DNA from: Eremophila alpestris peregrina
Lineage: Eukaryota; Chordata; Aves; Passeriformes; Alaudidae
Reading direction: 5' to 3'
Assembly: GCA_009792885.1 (NCBI GenBank)
Contig: WMCF01000030.1
Span: forward strand, 2,479,186-2,543,185
DNA length: 64,000 nt
Within the stretch, counting starts at the first letter, position 1, and each line of letters begins with the position of its first letter. The notes under the pieces were generated by a model. That model worked only from the letters and a program-made list of their open reading frames with translations. It searched no databases and was not told the DNA's origin. Made by a program: the position numbers and the translations under genes. Of this stretch, positions 46,519 through 60,900 are shown piece after piece.

Positions 46519-48235
46519 AAGTTTATTTGGGAGAGAACGGAGAGAGATGAGGCAACCAGTAAGGTATCTAGATGCTCGCTTTCCTTTTTAAAACATGGTA
46601 CCAAAAGAGCTTTTCACCCTAATCTTTTAACAGATATTTAGGAAAATATTTTCTTTCTTCTAAGAGACACAAGCCATCAGTATTTCCTAATTAAAGAGTT
46701 TTCTAGAGAATTACAACTACCCACAGATATTTTGTTAGATAAAAGTTTTACTCATCACTGGTGGAATACGTCGTATAATTGCTTCAAGGGTTAACTAAGT
46801 GACATAATGGAAGCCATACAGAGGTCTACCATGACCTGTCATATATTTTTCCTCCCTGAAACAGGTGGCAAACTACATGTGAAATAAGCATCTTTCAAAG
46901 CCAAAATGAAGCATTCAAGAAAGATGCTTGTATTTCATGCTGAAACAATGAGCTAGGTGAGTGGATAGAGTGGATAGGACAGTTATGACACAATTTTTTT
47001 CAGTGAGGTACCTGGAAAAAAGGTCTGAGCTAGGAGACTCTTAAATGGAACCATAAAACTTGAACTTCTCCTCTATTTTGAATAAAAATATTGAAATACA
47101 CCAACAAATCAGTTTTGAGTTTCTTTTCTGTTACAGATTCATTTTTAAAAAGCATTTTGTTTATAGGGCAGCTTTTTGCTGTGCATTTGTCTGTTTTGTG
47201 ACAACTTTTGAAACCATTTGAGGGGAGGTGGAATTGGGTACATTCCTCCAGTCTTTATGAAGCATTAGTGCCTAATGGGAAAGCCCCGAATCCAGTGAGC
47301 AAGAACTCAAATCTGATGATCTCTACCCCATCCCACCAGTACATACACACTCCAGACTAATCCAAGTTTCATTTGGACAAGCCCATCAGATGTCAGAGAA
47401 AACACAGAAGAAACTGAGGCTGCTACAGGGGAAAGAGGTATAGAGCACAAAAATCCATCCAAAGCTTTGTTGTGCTACTTGGAGGACAAATTTCATTTTA
47501 ATTGGCAATTTAAACCTTGTAACATGCATTTTTCTAACCATTTTGTGGGTATCAGTGTTATTTCAGATGACACTGCAATACTGACCTGAAGTGTTAATGT
47601 ATCTTTAATAGTATTGGGTTTTAGCAGATAAACCTCAAGATGATTGTTAAATGCTTTGTCACAGAGTAGACTACAGCTTGTGAGTAAGCTTTCTCTATGA
47701 CACTTAAAGAATGGGCTTTTACAAGACCTGTCTCACTACATACAACATTTTAAAGAAAACCCATATTTAAGATCACATTCAAAACACTGTTTTCTAAAAT
47801 ATCATGGTATTTTAAAAAGACTAACAATTTATTCAATGTAAATGAAACTTAAAAGGTCATGGGGTTGCAAATACACATCCAGTCTGCTGTTTCTAGTTTT
47901 CTGCAAGTTAATTTACTTAAAATAATTTCAAATCTAGAATAGTGTCAACTAAGATCCAACCTCCAAGGTTACAGAAGTGCTATTTTTCACATCTAATTGA
48001 AATTACGCTTCCCAGTTTTACTACATTTCTTTTTGATTTAAAAGAAAACACCCCTGTAAACCATAACTGTAGCAGCAGTTAGCATCAAGAATGGGTAACA
48101 ACTGTCAGTCTGCAAACATAAGTTATGCCCTTTCTCATTCTCAAGTTTTAGTCAAATATGTAAATAAATACAAGAGCTAACACAAAATATACCACTATAG
48201 GAAAATACATTATATGCTGCAATTTGGATTAAAAC

Positions 48236-48259
48236 ATCATGCAGTACTAGCTGCATGAT
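48236..48259. repeat. Perfect 9-bp inverted repeat
   Basis: ATCATGCAG-TACTAG-CTGCATGAT forms a hairpin with a 6-nt loop, in or just past the TMCO3 3' UTR. Confidence 0.8.
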
Positions 48260-48331
48260 ATGGAATATGTAATTAATTGCTAGGAACTGATGCTAAACAG
48301 TTAACCTTTCCTTTGTGTAGAAGATTACTCT

Positions 48332-48855
48332 TTTATTCACCATTAGAAATTTGTTTTGTAATTAATTTTATACTGCTATATTAAAATTCTAAATGTGAAA
48401 ATGACTCAAGTCATTTAGTGAAAGAAGATACCATAGGCACCATAATATATTTTTTCCCTTTTTGAACAAAATCTGGTGATGAACCAGCATTAACAGGATG
48501 AAAATTAAAAGGCACATTCAGGCAAAAAAAAAATAATCAACATAGTTTGCATGATGCTATATTTTAAAAAAATAATTTATGCTCTGAGTAAGACTGGATC
48601 AGAAATATTCTAGCAGATTCCAATCTTTCTGAGTTAAAGTAAATTTTGTAAAAGGCGTGCAATTCAAATGACACAATCATTTTTTAGTATTGAGTTTTGT
48701 TTTGTTTTAAGGTCAGTATAAGGCTCATAACCAAGTGCTTGTTAAGAGGACTGACTACTCAACAGGTCTTGTTTTCTGAGTGCATAGAAATACAATGAGC
48801 AATGAAGGTGTTTTCCTTGCAAGAGGACATATTCTTCTACTTGTGCAAATCTTCA
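48332..48855 (-). other. TMCO3: TMCO3 3' UTR (extent inferred)
   Basis: AT-rich noncoding sequence follows the stop. The first good minus-strand AATAAA lies at 48332-48337, giving a UTR of about 520 nt. Another at about 47828 would extend it. A 9-bp-arm hairpin at 48236-48259 lies just beyond the first signal. Confidence 0.45.
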
Positions 48856-48969
48856 TCAAGTACTTGAGCGTCTTTCAGGTCTCGGAACACATTTCATAAT
48901 TGCAGCTCTCCACAGGGCAGGGGCAAGTAAAAGGCTTAGAGTAGTCACACTCAAAATAAGAAGATAGAC
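48856..48969 (-). CDS. TMCO3: TMCO3 terminal coding exon
   Basis: After TTTTGCAG the exon encodes VYLLILSVTTLSLLLAPALW, then RAAIMKCVPRPERRSST, and ends TGA at 48856-48858. This is the last membrane helix and a short basic cytosolic tail. Confidence 0.95.
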   Translation of the reverse strand, partial: VYLLILSVTTLSLLLAPALWRAAIMKCVPRPERRSST

Positions 48970-51900
48970 CTGCAAAAGGCAAATAAAAGTCCTTACTTCT
49001 CTTGGTTACATGGCAGCAGCAAAGAAGTATCTAGAAGTTTGACTGATTTGACAAAGAAGTCCTAAACAATTTTGCATATTGTTACAAAAGCAAATAAGTC
49101 CATGCTCAAATCATCTCATTACCTGTTTACCTGGTGTGAAGATACAATTGCAAAAACATCATTATGAGATGTTATAGAAAAACAATTGTTTTTATGTGAA
49201 GTGATCAATTTTGAAAATTCAGTATTTGTTAAAAAATCAAAGGCAATTATCACTTTATTTTAAAAAAAATGAAAATGCCCAAACAAACTAACCAAACCGA
49301 CCCCCAACCAATCAAATTAAAACAAAACCCCACCACCACTCCAAACTATTCTGCTTTAACTATATAATGGCAAAGTTCACTGCTAGTTCACTTATCAACA
49401 GAAAAAAGCAAACAAAAATCCCTTTAAGTCATACTGTACATCTTCTGAAAAAAAAAGATCCTAACTACATAGACTGAGTAAAAGTCTTAAAATACTGTCA
49501 GGAAGTAGTTTTGAGGTCTCAAGTAAAAGAATGTGTTTAGGAAATTTCAGAGGTATACAAACCTACACAGTAGATAAACACATGAGAGCAGAAAAAAAAA
49601 AGAAAGCCTAGAAGTCTCCAGGCTCAGTGGGTGGGCCCCTAAACTGGTTCTGTGATCACATACAGATATCTTGAAACTCTATGCAAACATGCAATATTTG
49701 TAACTCTTAATTATATGAAGCAGTGAACATGAAAGTGAATCACCTTCACCTACAAGTGAACAGCATTGTCTAAGTTTTTCACATATGCTTTATTTGGAAT
49801 TGGTTCCAACACAATGCAATCCACTTGCTCAAATAATGGAAACCTCAGAGCACCAGGGAGAGCATTTTCTTGAGCAGAAGCACAGAGGATAAAGCAGCTA
49901 GTACTAGAAAGTGAGGTCAGTTGCTGTATCTCTATAGCCATAATTTACTTAATTTCATAAATCAGACTTCATCTTTCCAAAAAAAGTAACACTCTCACAG
50001 GTTCAGTATAAAAGTAGGTTTAAGGCTTCTTTCCTGGAGGACTTTTTTCATGAGTACTGAAAACATTGGTTGTTTCTTCTGTGAAGGATTTAAAATGAAC
50101 AAGCTTTACAGGTTATAATGATTACAAGTTTATTTACTTGTTTAAATGTTAAAGCAATTTTCACAATATCTGCTCTCTAGTTCTTGTTTATTGATATTTC
50201 CTTCTTCAAATCCTATATTCTCTCTGTACTGTACATTTCTATACCTCTTTCAATAGCTGTATCAAGATTTTAAAAGCAAAGGCTTCTCAGTCTTTGTGAC
50301 TTGGGTGCAATATGCAACTCGTTCACATAATTAAGTTCTGAGAGAAGGTAAAGTATTTATAACTAAGCTATTTAAAATATTAAAGTACAGTATGAAACAA
50401 GTAAAAACCAGCACTAAGAACCCTGTCAGGGACATACAAGTATCAATTTGTATGGGTTGATTCTACTTTTTTACAGTTGAGAGGTGCCAAAAAATTGGAG
50501 TGTATTGGTTTTTAAAAAATGGGATTTTGTATGCCATGTAAGTTATTCAGGTGCAAGAAATGAAGTTAATATCCAGAGAACAGCTTACCTCCCGAGATAT
50601 GATCCCTGCTCTGCGTGCTCTGCTTCCCAGAACAAAAGAGAATTCACTGACTTGTGCCAGTCCTGCTGAGACAATCCACTTGATATACTGGCTGGTCTTT
50701 GGAAGAATCAAAGAAAGGACAAGCACTGCCAAGACAAACTTTAAAAACAAGGGTTTTGCAATTATTGTGGTTTTGTTTTATTTATTTGTTTAAATAAAGA
50801 AGTGCAATAAATAAGATAGCACTATCTCTGTAAGATATACAGCATCACATGGAATAATTTTGGACATACCATAAATAAATGGACTTCCAAGTGTGTTTTT
50901 AGTTTTAATGTTAAAAGAAATGAATGTACATTGCACAGCAGAAAACATCTTCTTTACTATAATAAAACACTTGATAACTGTCACAAATCCCAAGTTAGAG
51001 AAACAGATGCTTTGCATGTGCAACTTACTTTTAGCATTAAATAGTTTTCTTTTTAAATACCTGAAGAATATTAAACTTAAATCATAATTTAAATACCTGA
51101 AGAATATCCAACTGTATTCAAATCAGTAAGATTCCTCCAAATACATATTTTCAGTAATATTCTCTATTGTGTCAAATGTTCAGGTCCTGTACAGAATTTT
51201 CTTTAAGGCATGCAGCACAAAGATTACTTGGATTATTGAAAATCAAAATATTTTTTAAAAGCATAAAAGAAAATACCTTCATTATGACGACAGACAATGT
51301 AAGGAACAGCAAGACTGTGAGTTCATATATTACAAAAGTGGGGAAAACATGAAGTCCTAGAAGGAAAGAAAACAATATTGCACAGTTTGAGGCCAGTATC
51401 TTACTATGATTTTTTGGGTTAATACTGTATTTAATTGCAAGACTGTATTCTCAAAACCAACCAAACAAAAAGCCTTAACTTACCTACCAACCACTTAATC
51501 ACTAAAGCCCTAACTACCTACTAGATCACAAAGTAGGATCCTGCCAGATCCAGCCCTCTTTTCCTTCTGGGGAGGTTTAGCATAGGCAATATTCCCAACT
51601 GAATTAAGTTGCTTATGACTGATGCACAAGCAGTTTAATTTCTAAATTAATTAGTGCTTCTGTCTTCCACACCAGTCAACAATACAATATCTGAACTGAA
51701 ACACACATCAAATGAAAGCCATAAAAACCTGCAAGAAAACAATTCCATTGTTATGCACAGTCATTGTAATATTTTGCTGGTCATTTAACTTTTGTTTTAT
51801 GATATAGTAATGGACAATCACAGTGGGAGGAACATGATACTCAGTATTTGCAAGGACTACAGCTACAGCAGAAATCCAAACTGTTTTTGTTCTATGACCA

Positions 51901-54900
51901 TCACTTCCAAACACTGAAAGTCACCTGAACTTGAAAAGTCACTTAGCCTGGAATCAGGTAAGCCCATAAACTCCTGAGCATGTTCTAACAATTAAGGAAT
52001 TATAGAAAAACGCATTGCTATGATGTTGATGGGGTTTCTGTTTTTTTGTTGGGGTGGATTGTCCTTGGGGTTTTTTTGCAATATTTGGTATTTTTAACTT
52101 TAGGTAATTACATAAAGAAAGGTAACAAGAACCACGAAACTCAGAAACATAAAACTAAATCCTGCAAATATTAAACATAAGAAAAAGAAATATTTGTTGG
52201 AGAAGTCCTAGAGTCACGGAGGAATAATCTTATAACTAAGTCCATTTTTATCTCCTGAAGTATGAGAGCTTGTGCAGGCAAATGTAACTGTGTATCTTTG
52301 GAAGCTCGTTCCTTTTTCATAAAAGCTTCTAAAAAGTGAAATCAAATAGTGATGATGTTCCCAACAAATTCAGAATAGTTGGCATTTCTCCAACCCAGTT
52401 ATTTCTCATTAAGGACAAGAATTTAGCTTTCTAAAGTATAAGGCATGTAAATCAATGCTGTAAATAACTTCTTATTTTAATGTGGGACAAGGTTCCACTA
52501 ATTTTCCCTCCCCACAGTGCTGCAGATCCAGATGAGCTGTAGAGAACCAAGAGTTGTCATCTCTTCCAGACTTTGAGTACCTTCACAGGGTTTTGTCTGT
52601 ATGTCCATTCAATTGCTGATGGAAAACTTCTTCAATGACATCAGAGATCTTTACACAAGTGCCACCCAGTCAGCACACAGGCACCCTGTTTTATTTATTA
52701 ATTTCCCTCCAACTACAGAAGTGAAAATCCAAATGACTATCAAAGCAAGAGGAGAGACAGTAGAATAAGAGATGAAAACCACACCAAAAAAAGAAATCCA
52801 CGTACATGCACAGATGCATGTGGAAGGGTAAGTAGCTTCTGTTTTCACTGTATATCACATGCACGGTGCTCCTTCACCTTTAGGCCGACCTCAGAAAATA
52901 CATGAAAGACAATCAGAGAAATACAGCCTGCAGCAATGGCATGTTTGATAAGAGCCACAATTCTGCCAGATCCTGAACTGAACGTTTCCAAGGGAGGCTA
53001 TAAATAAAGCCTAGTGCTCTCATCACTACTGGAGGCACTACGTGTTCAGTTCTGGAGCACACAGGCAGGCTGAAGTCCATTTGAACAGCTGCCCAGTGTT
53101 GAGATTATTGCCATATTCCAAAGAGCTGAAGCACAAACTACAGCAGATTTCTATACCAGTCCTCTGGAGGAAAGTGTCTGCAAGGTGAAAACAAGCCTAA
53201 ACCTGTCACATGCACTATTCTGAGCAGACAAATCAACATCCCAGAAACCAGACATTTTTTTGAAAGAAATAAATCCCATCATAAGGTATTTTTATTGTCA
53301 GTACAGACCTTTGCCCCATTCCTAGATGAAAACCCAGGGTAAGGCCAGAAGTGCTACCAGACCCCTATAAAAGCACATGGCACCTTCTTGACAACACAAA
53401 CACCATCAGAAAGGTTAATTTCATAGGCAGAAGATGCATGAATATGGCCAATTATTGCAATGTTTTTGATCAGACTTCAACTATAAGCTCAGGAGTAATT
53501 TTGAAATCATTCTCTAACATGGGAGAAACACTTCAAATAACTCAAAACCTTCAGCAGTGTCATTGGCACATGTCACATTGGCCAGCAGCTAGGATAACAC
53601 TTAGTACACTTTTACTGAGCTGACCACAAGCTACCAGATTTCAGCTCTAGCCAGTGTTCTCAAAGAGCTGCAACAGAAGCCTTGGAGTGCATCACTGTCA
53701 AGCCAAAAAGCACAGCTTACTCATAGAAGCTGGTGTGTATTCTGTGGACAATTACAGGCAAGACTTGTAAGTCTTTTAAAGGTACTTTTTTCTTAACAAG
53801 TAACTCCCTCTTTCCTCGATTAGATGGATTCTACCAATCTGCTGGATAGCTTTGAAACAGCATGTGAACATCCAAATGTCTTGACCACATCCTGGTTAGA
53901 CCCAACATCAAAAACAGCAATCTTGGAAATCCTTGGTGGCAAACAAAAGTACAAAAATCAGAATTCTGTGGGTCAAACTGGAGCCAGCAGAATTAATTCT
54001 GACACATCGCCAAGAAAAGATATCTCTCAGAAAAATCACCTTAGCTATGCATTGAGATGCTGTGTCTACTAAGAGTCTTAATGAACCCAAGGTAATAGCC
54101 AGAAATGCAATAAATGCTACAGCCCTGGATAGATCATTAAGCAACAGAGGGGTAAGCCAATCTTCCTAATCTTTCTGCAAAGGGGAAAGTTCTTTTGATT
54201 CTATTGTCAGTTCTGAGAGCATGAAACCTCCAAGTTTCTTTGTGCTCCATGCAGAAAAACAAAGCAGTTGAGCTGGATGGAAAAGGAGAAGGCAATGCAT
54301 GCCACCTAACAAATTCCAGTTGGGATCTTCCTTTGATTTTCTCAGATTCAACAGGTATGTTAAGAGGCTCATTGGACAATCCTTGTGTGCACGTTTGTTC
54401 TGGACAGTGGTTGTGCTGGCAGTGTTGGCATCACCCATCTTCTGAAGAAAAAGACTGAGCTCTTAAAGGGTTTCCAGCATCTTGCATTCAGTGTCCAACA
54501 CTGACCACAGGAGTCACCCAGAAGGGAAATGTGGAACCTGGCAGGTGGGTACATCTGTACAGCACATGGAGAACACACAACTTGTCAGTCAGTGGAAGTA
54601 ATCTGTTACCTCACCAGTGGCAGAGAGGGGTCTTGATGCCTAGTTTCAAACTCTATACTCCACATGTAGACTAAAAAAAAATGGAGCTTTTTTGAAACAG
54701 TTGAACAGTCTACGCAAAGATGCTTGCCATCTTTCCAAAAAGTAATCAAAACAAAATCAAATGATGTATGAGGTAAAGATCTGAGTACTAGGTACAAAAA
54801 CAAATGAGAAAAAAAATGCCCAAAATGTGGCTCTAAGGGATTGGTCAAGATGTTCTCTCAAAACTACCAGTGAGGACACAGACTAGCAGAAATTTTCTAA

Positions 54901-57900
54901 TCTCAGAAGGTGGCATAAAGAGTGCCAGGAACCTTGAAAAACACCCAGAGGCCTAAATGACTGTAGAGATAGGGAGTAACTCGAAGTGCAGCTGTTAATG
55001 CCTAACTGCAAAGGTGCATGACTCCCACAAATGCAGCCAAGCGCAAATTTGAAAGCAGTGCCATTGCACAGGTCAAGCTAAGGGCAGCTCCACTGCCATG
55101 GACAGTACATGAACAAGTACTATTCAGCTCAGCTTGTAGGCACCAGGAGGATTTCTGTCATAAGAAAAGAAAAGCAGGCATTTCAGACAAGCAAAGTAGG
55201 AAAGAACTTTTCCAAATGACATATGTACAGTCACTTTTCAATTAAGATAATTTTTTCCATTTGTGCCTTTCTTCTAAAGGGACCAGAAATTACACTACTG
55301 CAGTGGTGTCCCTCAGAATCTCAACTGTTTCTGCCCTCTATAAGGTGCTTGCTGCATCTAGTAACAAACAAACCTTCTCTTTAGGCAGGGGGGAAGAATC
55401 TTCCCCTGTGGCTTTTACATAATTTCACACAGTAAATCTCTATATATTTATATATGCATATAATTTGCATGCATACATATGTAAATAGAGAGCAAGCAAG
55501 AAGTCTTTAAAAAGAAAACTAGTAAGAAGAAAAATTAAGGAATACTTTTTGCTCTACTCAGGTTTTCTTTGTAGTATCACATCACTCCTTTTAAAACATA
55601 CCCCCTTGCCACCCCACAGAATTTCCACAAAATTTAAAAATAATTGAAAGTAAAGGGGGGAGGGGGCCTAATTTTTATTTGGGGAGGAAGGGGATTTTAT
55701 TTGAGGGTGGGGGGTTTTTAGGGTTTTGGGTCCTCTTTTTTTTGGAGGGGGTTTTGTTGTTGGTTGGTTGGTTTTTTTTAACAAGCAAGCATCATCACAT
55801 TTTGTCATAAGGCCTATGACATAGCTCTTCTGATTTTTTAGCTAATTTTCTTCTGAGGCAGAAATAATACCCTTTTTCTGTAAAATCAGACCAATTTGTT
55901 AGGCAATTTTATTTTCTTCCTTTGTTGCAATTATAATGGCAACATTTGTTAAAAAGACTTTTTTAAAGTTCTGTAACAGAATGACTAAAATTATTTCCTT
56001 AGCGTACAATGTAGGCTGTATGGAGTGCTGCTAGCATGCCAACTGAGGTCTTGCTATTTTCTTGTACTCTAGCAAAGTCTTATCTCTAGTCTTAATTTAT
56101 GCAGCCACAAGAGTGTAGGATGGTATTTTTGCTCAGTCCCTTGTAAAATTAACTTTGGGCTTATAATCACTTGTCATGTTTTGTATCCCTGATAACACTA
56201 TCCACTCCATCAGCATCTTTCCTGGAACACATAAACAACTTACATCTGTGAGCATTTAGCAGTTACTCATCCAAGCTTGTGAGTTATACGGGCCCAAATT
56301 TCACAGAGCTCACCACCTTCCTCCCATTATTAAAAAACAAGTTATTAAAATAAACATTTATTACTAAGTAATCTGACTCATCACCAGAAGCTATTATCAT
56401 GGACTGGATTAAAAAAATGAAAATAAAGTTAGGGCTGGCAAGCATAGCTATTTCATTTTTTGTTTTGACAGCCACCAGTTTTAGTTTCTGTTATGAAACA
56501 ATGAGTATCAAACAGGTATATAAGAAAAAACATTTAAATCGTGCTGACAATGGGACTTTACTGTTATCTGAATAAATATATGGATATAAAAAGAACAATA
56601 TAAACTTAAAATAACAAAAGAAAAACCAAGGGTGGTGTTGAAAAAAATCCAAGCCCAAACCCTAAGACTTTCTGAGTAAACGTGGGTTGAAGGAGGTTGG
56701 ATTGGCACACCAGGCCACATGCAAACCCCCTCTTAAGACACTGCAATGTCCCCAACATAGGGGCATGCATCTCCTGGACAATCCACAGGGAGAGGCAAGT
56801 GCTTTCCCAGGGCCTGTTTCCTCCCCCACTGCAGCCAAGCACCTCGGTGAAGTGTTGCAGTTTCCTTCAGACAAAGCGTACTGGGGCATGCACAGACAGC
56901 TGGAGAGTGTAGCAGCTCAAAAGGAAGTTACTGATTTACTGTAAGTACTCTGAGCTAACTCCTTTTGGATATCAAGCATAAGGAGTTACTCCCTCATCTT
57001 ACACCTCAATGCTGCATTTCATTTGGCATTCAAGTAGTGTCTGAGATACAACTTCTTTCAATTATTTTTTCCCTGCATTGAGAACATACAGATCACACCC
57101 TCCCAACTAAATCTCTAAAGAAACAAGCCATAAAAATTATGATATTATGACATTCTGCTTCTACAGAAAACCAAGCCACAAAAATATGAAATCTACTCTA
57201 TCAATTGACTCAAAATAGTAATACAATTTTAGTGTAAATTACAAATACAGCTGCTAGGAAGACAAAAGAACATTCAAAAAAGCCCCAGTGAATCACAACC
57301 AAACCAAGTCCTTTTTATCTTAAAATAGTTAGTTACATGTTTTAAGTAGGATGATTTCAGAATTAACATTGAAAAACTGACACTAAACCAAGACTTGAGA
57401 GTGCAACATCGAAATGGCTTCTGAAACTGAATGTTACATTTAAAAGCAGTAGTAAAGACAAACCAATGTTGTGGTCAATTAACAGTACAGTATTTTTACA
57501 AAATAAAATCTATCTCCTCCCCTCACATACAGACCCCATTTTTTTCTCCTCACCCACATTGTAAGCAATATTTTAATATAATACATACATTTGATATAGT
57601 ATAGATTTAACATTATTTAATATTACATGTAAATATCACATCTTTTAAAGTAAGATTTCTTGGAAGTTACCTATAGATGCAAAGAAAATGATGGCAAGAA
57701 AGTCACGTATTGGTTCAATACAGCACATAATCTCCTCAGTGACCATGTGACCCTGAGAAGAGATCAGAGCTCCAGCTAAGAAGCATCCCAGCTCCATTGA
57801 AACATCCAACAGCTCTGTGATCTGTTAAGGAATAACAGAGAATCTACTGCTGAGTGACTTTATATACCACTTCACAGTGAAACTATAAAACTTTACGTTA

Positions 57901-60900
57901 TACCAAATGCAGGAAATTACCATGTCTTTATGCAAGTTCAACAACAAACAGAATTCAGTGTATGTATTTCAATGTTCTGCAGTATTGTATTTATACAGAA
58001 GACTCACAAATCTAGTTTCTCCCTTTATGTTACCTCCTTTTCCACAAAAGCAAAAATAAATTTATTAATCTACAGTGCAATGCTTTGTGTGGCCCTTAAG
58101 GACAGCATCTGATTTCACAAGTCAGTGAGAGACCATGACAACTTTGGAGTAGGGATTATGTAATACATTGAGGCTGTGAAATAAAGCAGTAAGAAAAGGT
58201 ATTTTTCAGCTGTCAAACAAGAGGGAAAAAAATGAAAATCTAAGCTTGTATTTGGGAAAAGTCTCAATCTAGCAGAAGTCCCTAGCATAAATTATGTTTT
58301 ATTATTGAAAATTTAGTTCAAATGTGCCTGTGTGCTTTACTGAAAAGGGATTCATTTAAGTGTGTAAAGTAAACTGCTAAAATGAAGCACAAAGACTTCT
58401 TGAAAGAATTCAGACTGCTTTATTCTTTTTTAATATTTTAAAGCAGTACTAGAAGAGATGAAACACATGTAAAGAGACTAAACGAAACACAAAGCAGCTC
58501 CTTAAGGCAATGCTTGGAAAACTAAAAAAAAAAGAAAACTGCACTTCTAATGTATGGTATGGTATAAAGTATGTTTTAAAATAATTACTTCAAAATCATG
58601 CAGCTGCAGATGGTCATCTTGCTGAGAAAGGACAATGTTATCAATATTAATAGAACATTTAAAACCAGTGACATATTTTTATTCTAATTTAGATTAAGCA
58701 AGAATACACTCTAGTACATTTATGGACACCATCATATCTTGAATGGTGTTCTACTTTAAGATATTAAACAAAAGCTCAGGTAATGTGAAACTAACAGAGG
58801 AGTGCAAAAGAGACAATAAACAAGTTTCCACACTATCCATAAGCTGACTAAAAATAATCTCAAGACCTTTGTGTATTGAAGTAATAATGCCTGAATGCTC
58901 ATCACATAACTACATTTGTGATAACACCCTGTAATTTATTGCAAGATGTTTAAGGTCATTAATTGCTTCTGCCAACTAATATAATTAGTTGCTGATCATG
59001 CAAAGCAAACAAAGTAATGTTATTCTCATCTTAAAAAAAAGGAATTTCAGTGCTTTTTAGAACAATTTGAAATTGTAAGAGGAAAGAAGGCAATATATAC
59101 ATGAATGACTTTAAAATCACCAAGAGATGAATAAAATGAAGGAAACAGTTATACATAGGAAACATTTAGGTTCTTCTCAATCACACATTAGTTGTTTTAA
59201 AAGTCACAGCCTCTTGTGGATTATTAAGATCCAATATAGCCTATTCAAATAAAGTTGGAATTATTTTTACTACTCAGCTATAATCTTCCCACACTTAAGT
59301 GCTATCAGCTGCAACAGAGCTCCACATCAAGCTAGTATTTTAAACATTCCCTTGGACAGGATTAGGCTACCATAAAGGAAGAGATGCAGCTTATCTTGTA
59401 CCAGAATTGCATGATAATGCACTGTTGTGAGAATCACTCTTCAAGCAAGGAGCAATTTGAGTGTGAAAGAAACATGTTTGTCAGAAAGCATCAGACAAAA
59501 CTGGAGCAAACTGCATGTCTAACTGGGAATTTGGTCCCACAGCATAAAAACTGAATTACATTCCTTCAGTTTATGGCAAGCCAAGTATGAGCTCAAGGGC
59601 CTGGTAAAAAAATAGGCAAGTTTTACCAATTCTTACCAGTCTCTGGGTACTACACAACTTCAGCTCTACAAAATCCATAGATCACTCTACATATAGGAAA
59701 GTGCAAAGTGTATCAGAGAGCAAGAAAAAAACCAAAAATTACCCAAAACAATCATCTTCTTAACACTCTCTCCCCTCCTCCGATTTGTTCTTCAGATTTA
59801 CAGAATCAGCAAGGTTGAAAAAGACCTTTGAGATCATCAGTCCAATCTTTTATATGTAGCTTTATACAGAAATTCCTTTTACAATTCCCATCTTGGTCCC
59901 TGGTTGTCCCATAGTACTACCTACAAGTAGCTAAAACTGTAGCATCAGGATTTATTATATAAAATGTATGGGCACATCTGCACACACATAACTGGAGAGG
60001 ACTTGTTTAACTAGCAGGAAGGCATTCACAGTGGAGTTTTTTACATAAGCAAAACCTGGGAAGTATTGGGCATTTGGTATTCCCTCTCTGTTTGCATCAC
60101 TTCTAATGTGCAGCCTTTACCAAACAGGGCTTTAGCCATTGCTAATCCCTGGGCTTTGCACTGTCCTCTTCTCAACTCCTACGCTACAGAAAGCTTTTTC
60201 AGTCAACATGACATGAAAAATGTTGTCAATTCACATGTTTTTCTCAGCACAACTTAGTTTGCAATTGTATTCAAGGGTCCCATTTTACTCCAATTCAGAA
60301 AGAATTGCTTTGCTTTCACTAGAATATTGGACTTTTTTGTTCAAATGTTCTACCACATCAATAAAGAAAGAAATAAGCATTACTGCTATAACATGTTCTG
60401 GGCAAATCTCAACCATCTGTTCAGCAGTTGTTTTGCTTATATTCTCTAATGATGTCTATCTTATTGCTACTCTTTAATCATCACAGAAGCTTAATGAATA
60501 TGGGAAGCCAGTAAAATTAAATAAAATTTGGGTAGAAATAAAGGTATTACAATTTCAGGCTTTAGTAACTTAAACCTGCTCAAGAATAAAGAGGTGAATT
60601 TTAAGCTTGCATTTCAAGAAAGTGAAACTGTAATGGAAACTGAAACAATTTTAAGTGAACCTTGTAAAAACTCTATCTCAACTGTATTTTATGAAATAAT
60701 TAACTAAAATATTTGAGATTACAGTTCTTCCTTAATCTTCTTTTAATTGATAGGAAGGAGTTCATAAGCAGGTCATAAGCCATTAAGAAGTACTTCAGGC
60801 AAGCAAAGAATGACTAGTAATGATATCCATAAGACACTGCAGAAAAACCTCACACATTTTCATATGTGAAGTACTGCAATAACATCACTGTAGTCTCTTT

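Larger units (their letters stand above)
42561..48331. other. Intergenic region between TMCO3 and TFDP1
   Basis: About 5.8 kb containing the CARE-like palindrome (42735), an E-box (43267), an open frame of 197 codons at 44416-45009 without recognisable similarity, a C/A-rich tract (about 45341-45382) and the LTR remnant (46170). I see no convincing gene. Confidence 0.7.
48970..51276 (-). other. TMCO3: TMCO3 introns 48970-50588 and 50739-51276
   Basis: These are AT-rich, with an A/C-rich tract at about 49268-49345 and the 20-bp direct repeat at 51052-51107. Nothing else is recognisable. Confidence 0.75.

Noticed and set aside
53030..53100. CR1-like block (TTCAGTTCTGGAGCACACAG)
   Set aside because: Only one short phrase resembles CR1 and the flanks do not follow the consensus order, so it was not annotated.
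55441..55490. AT-rich run with ATTTGCAT octamer and two ATGCAT palindromes as a POU-factor enhancer
   Set aside because: Such motifs are expected by chance in TA/TG-rich low-complexity DNA. Without conservation data it was not called as a feature.
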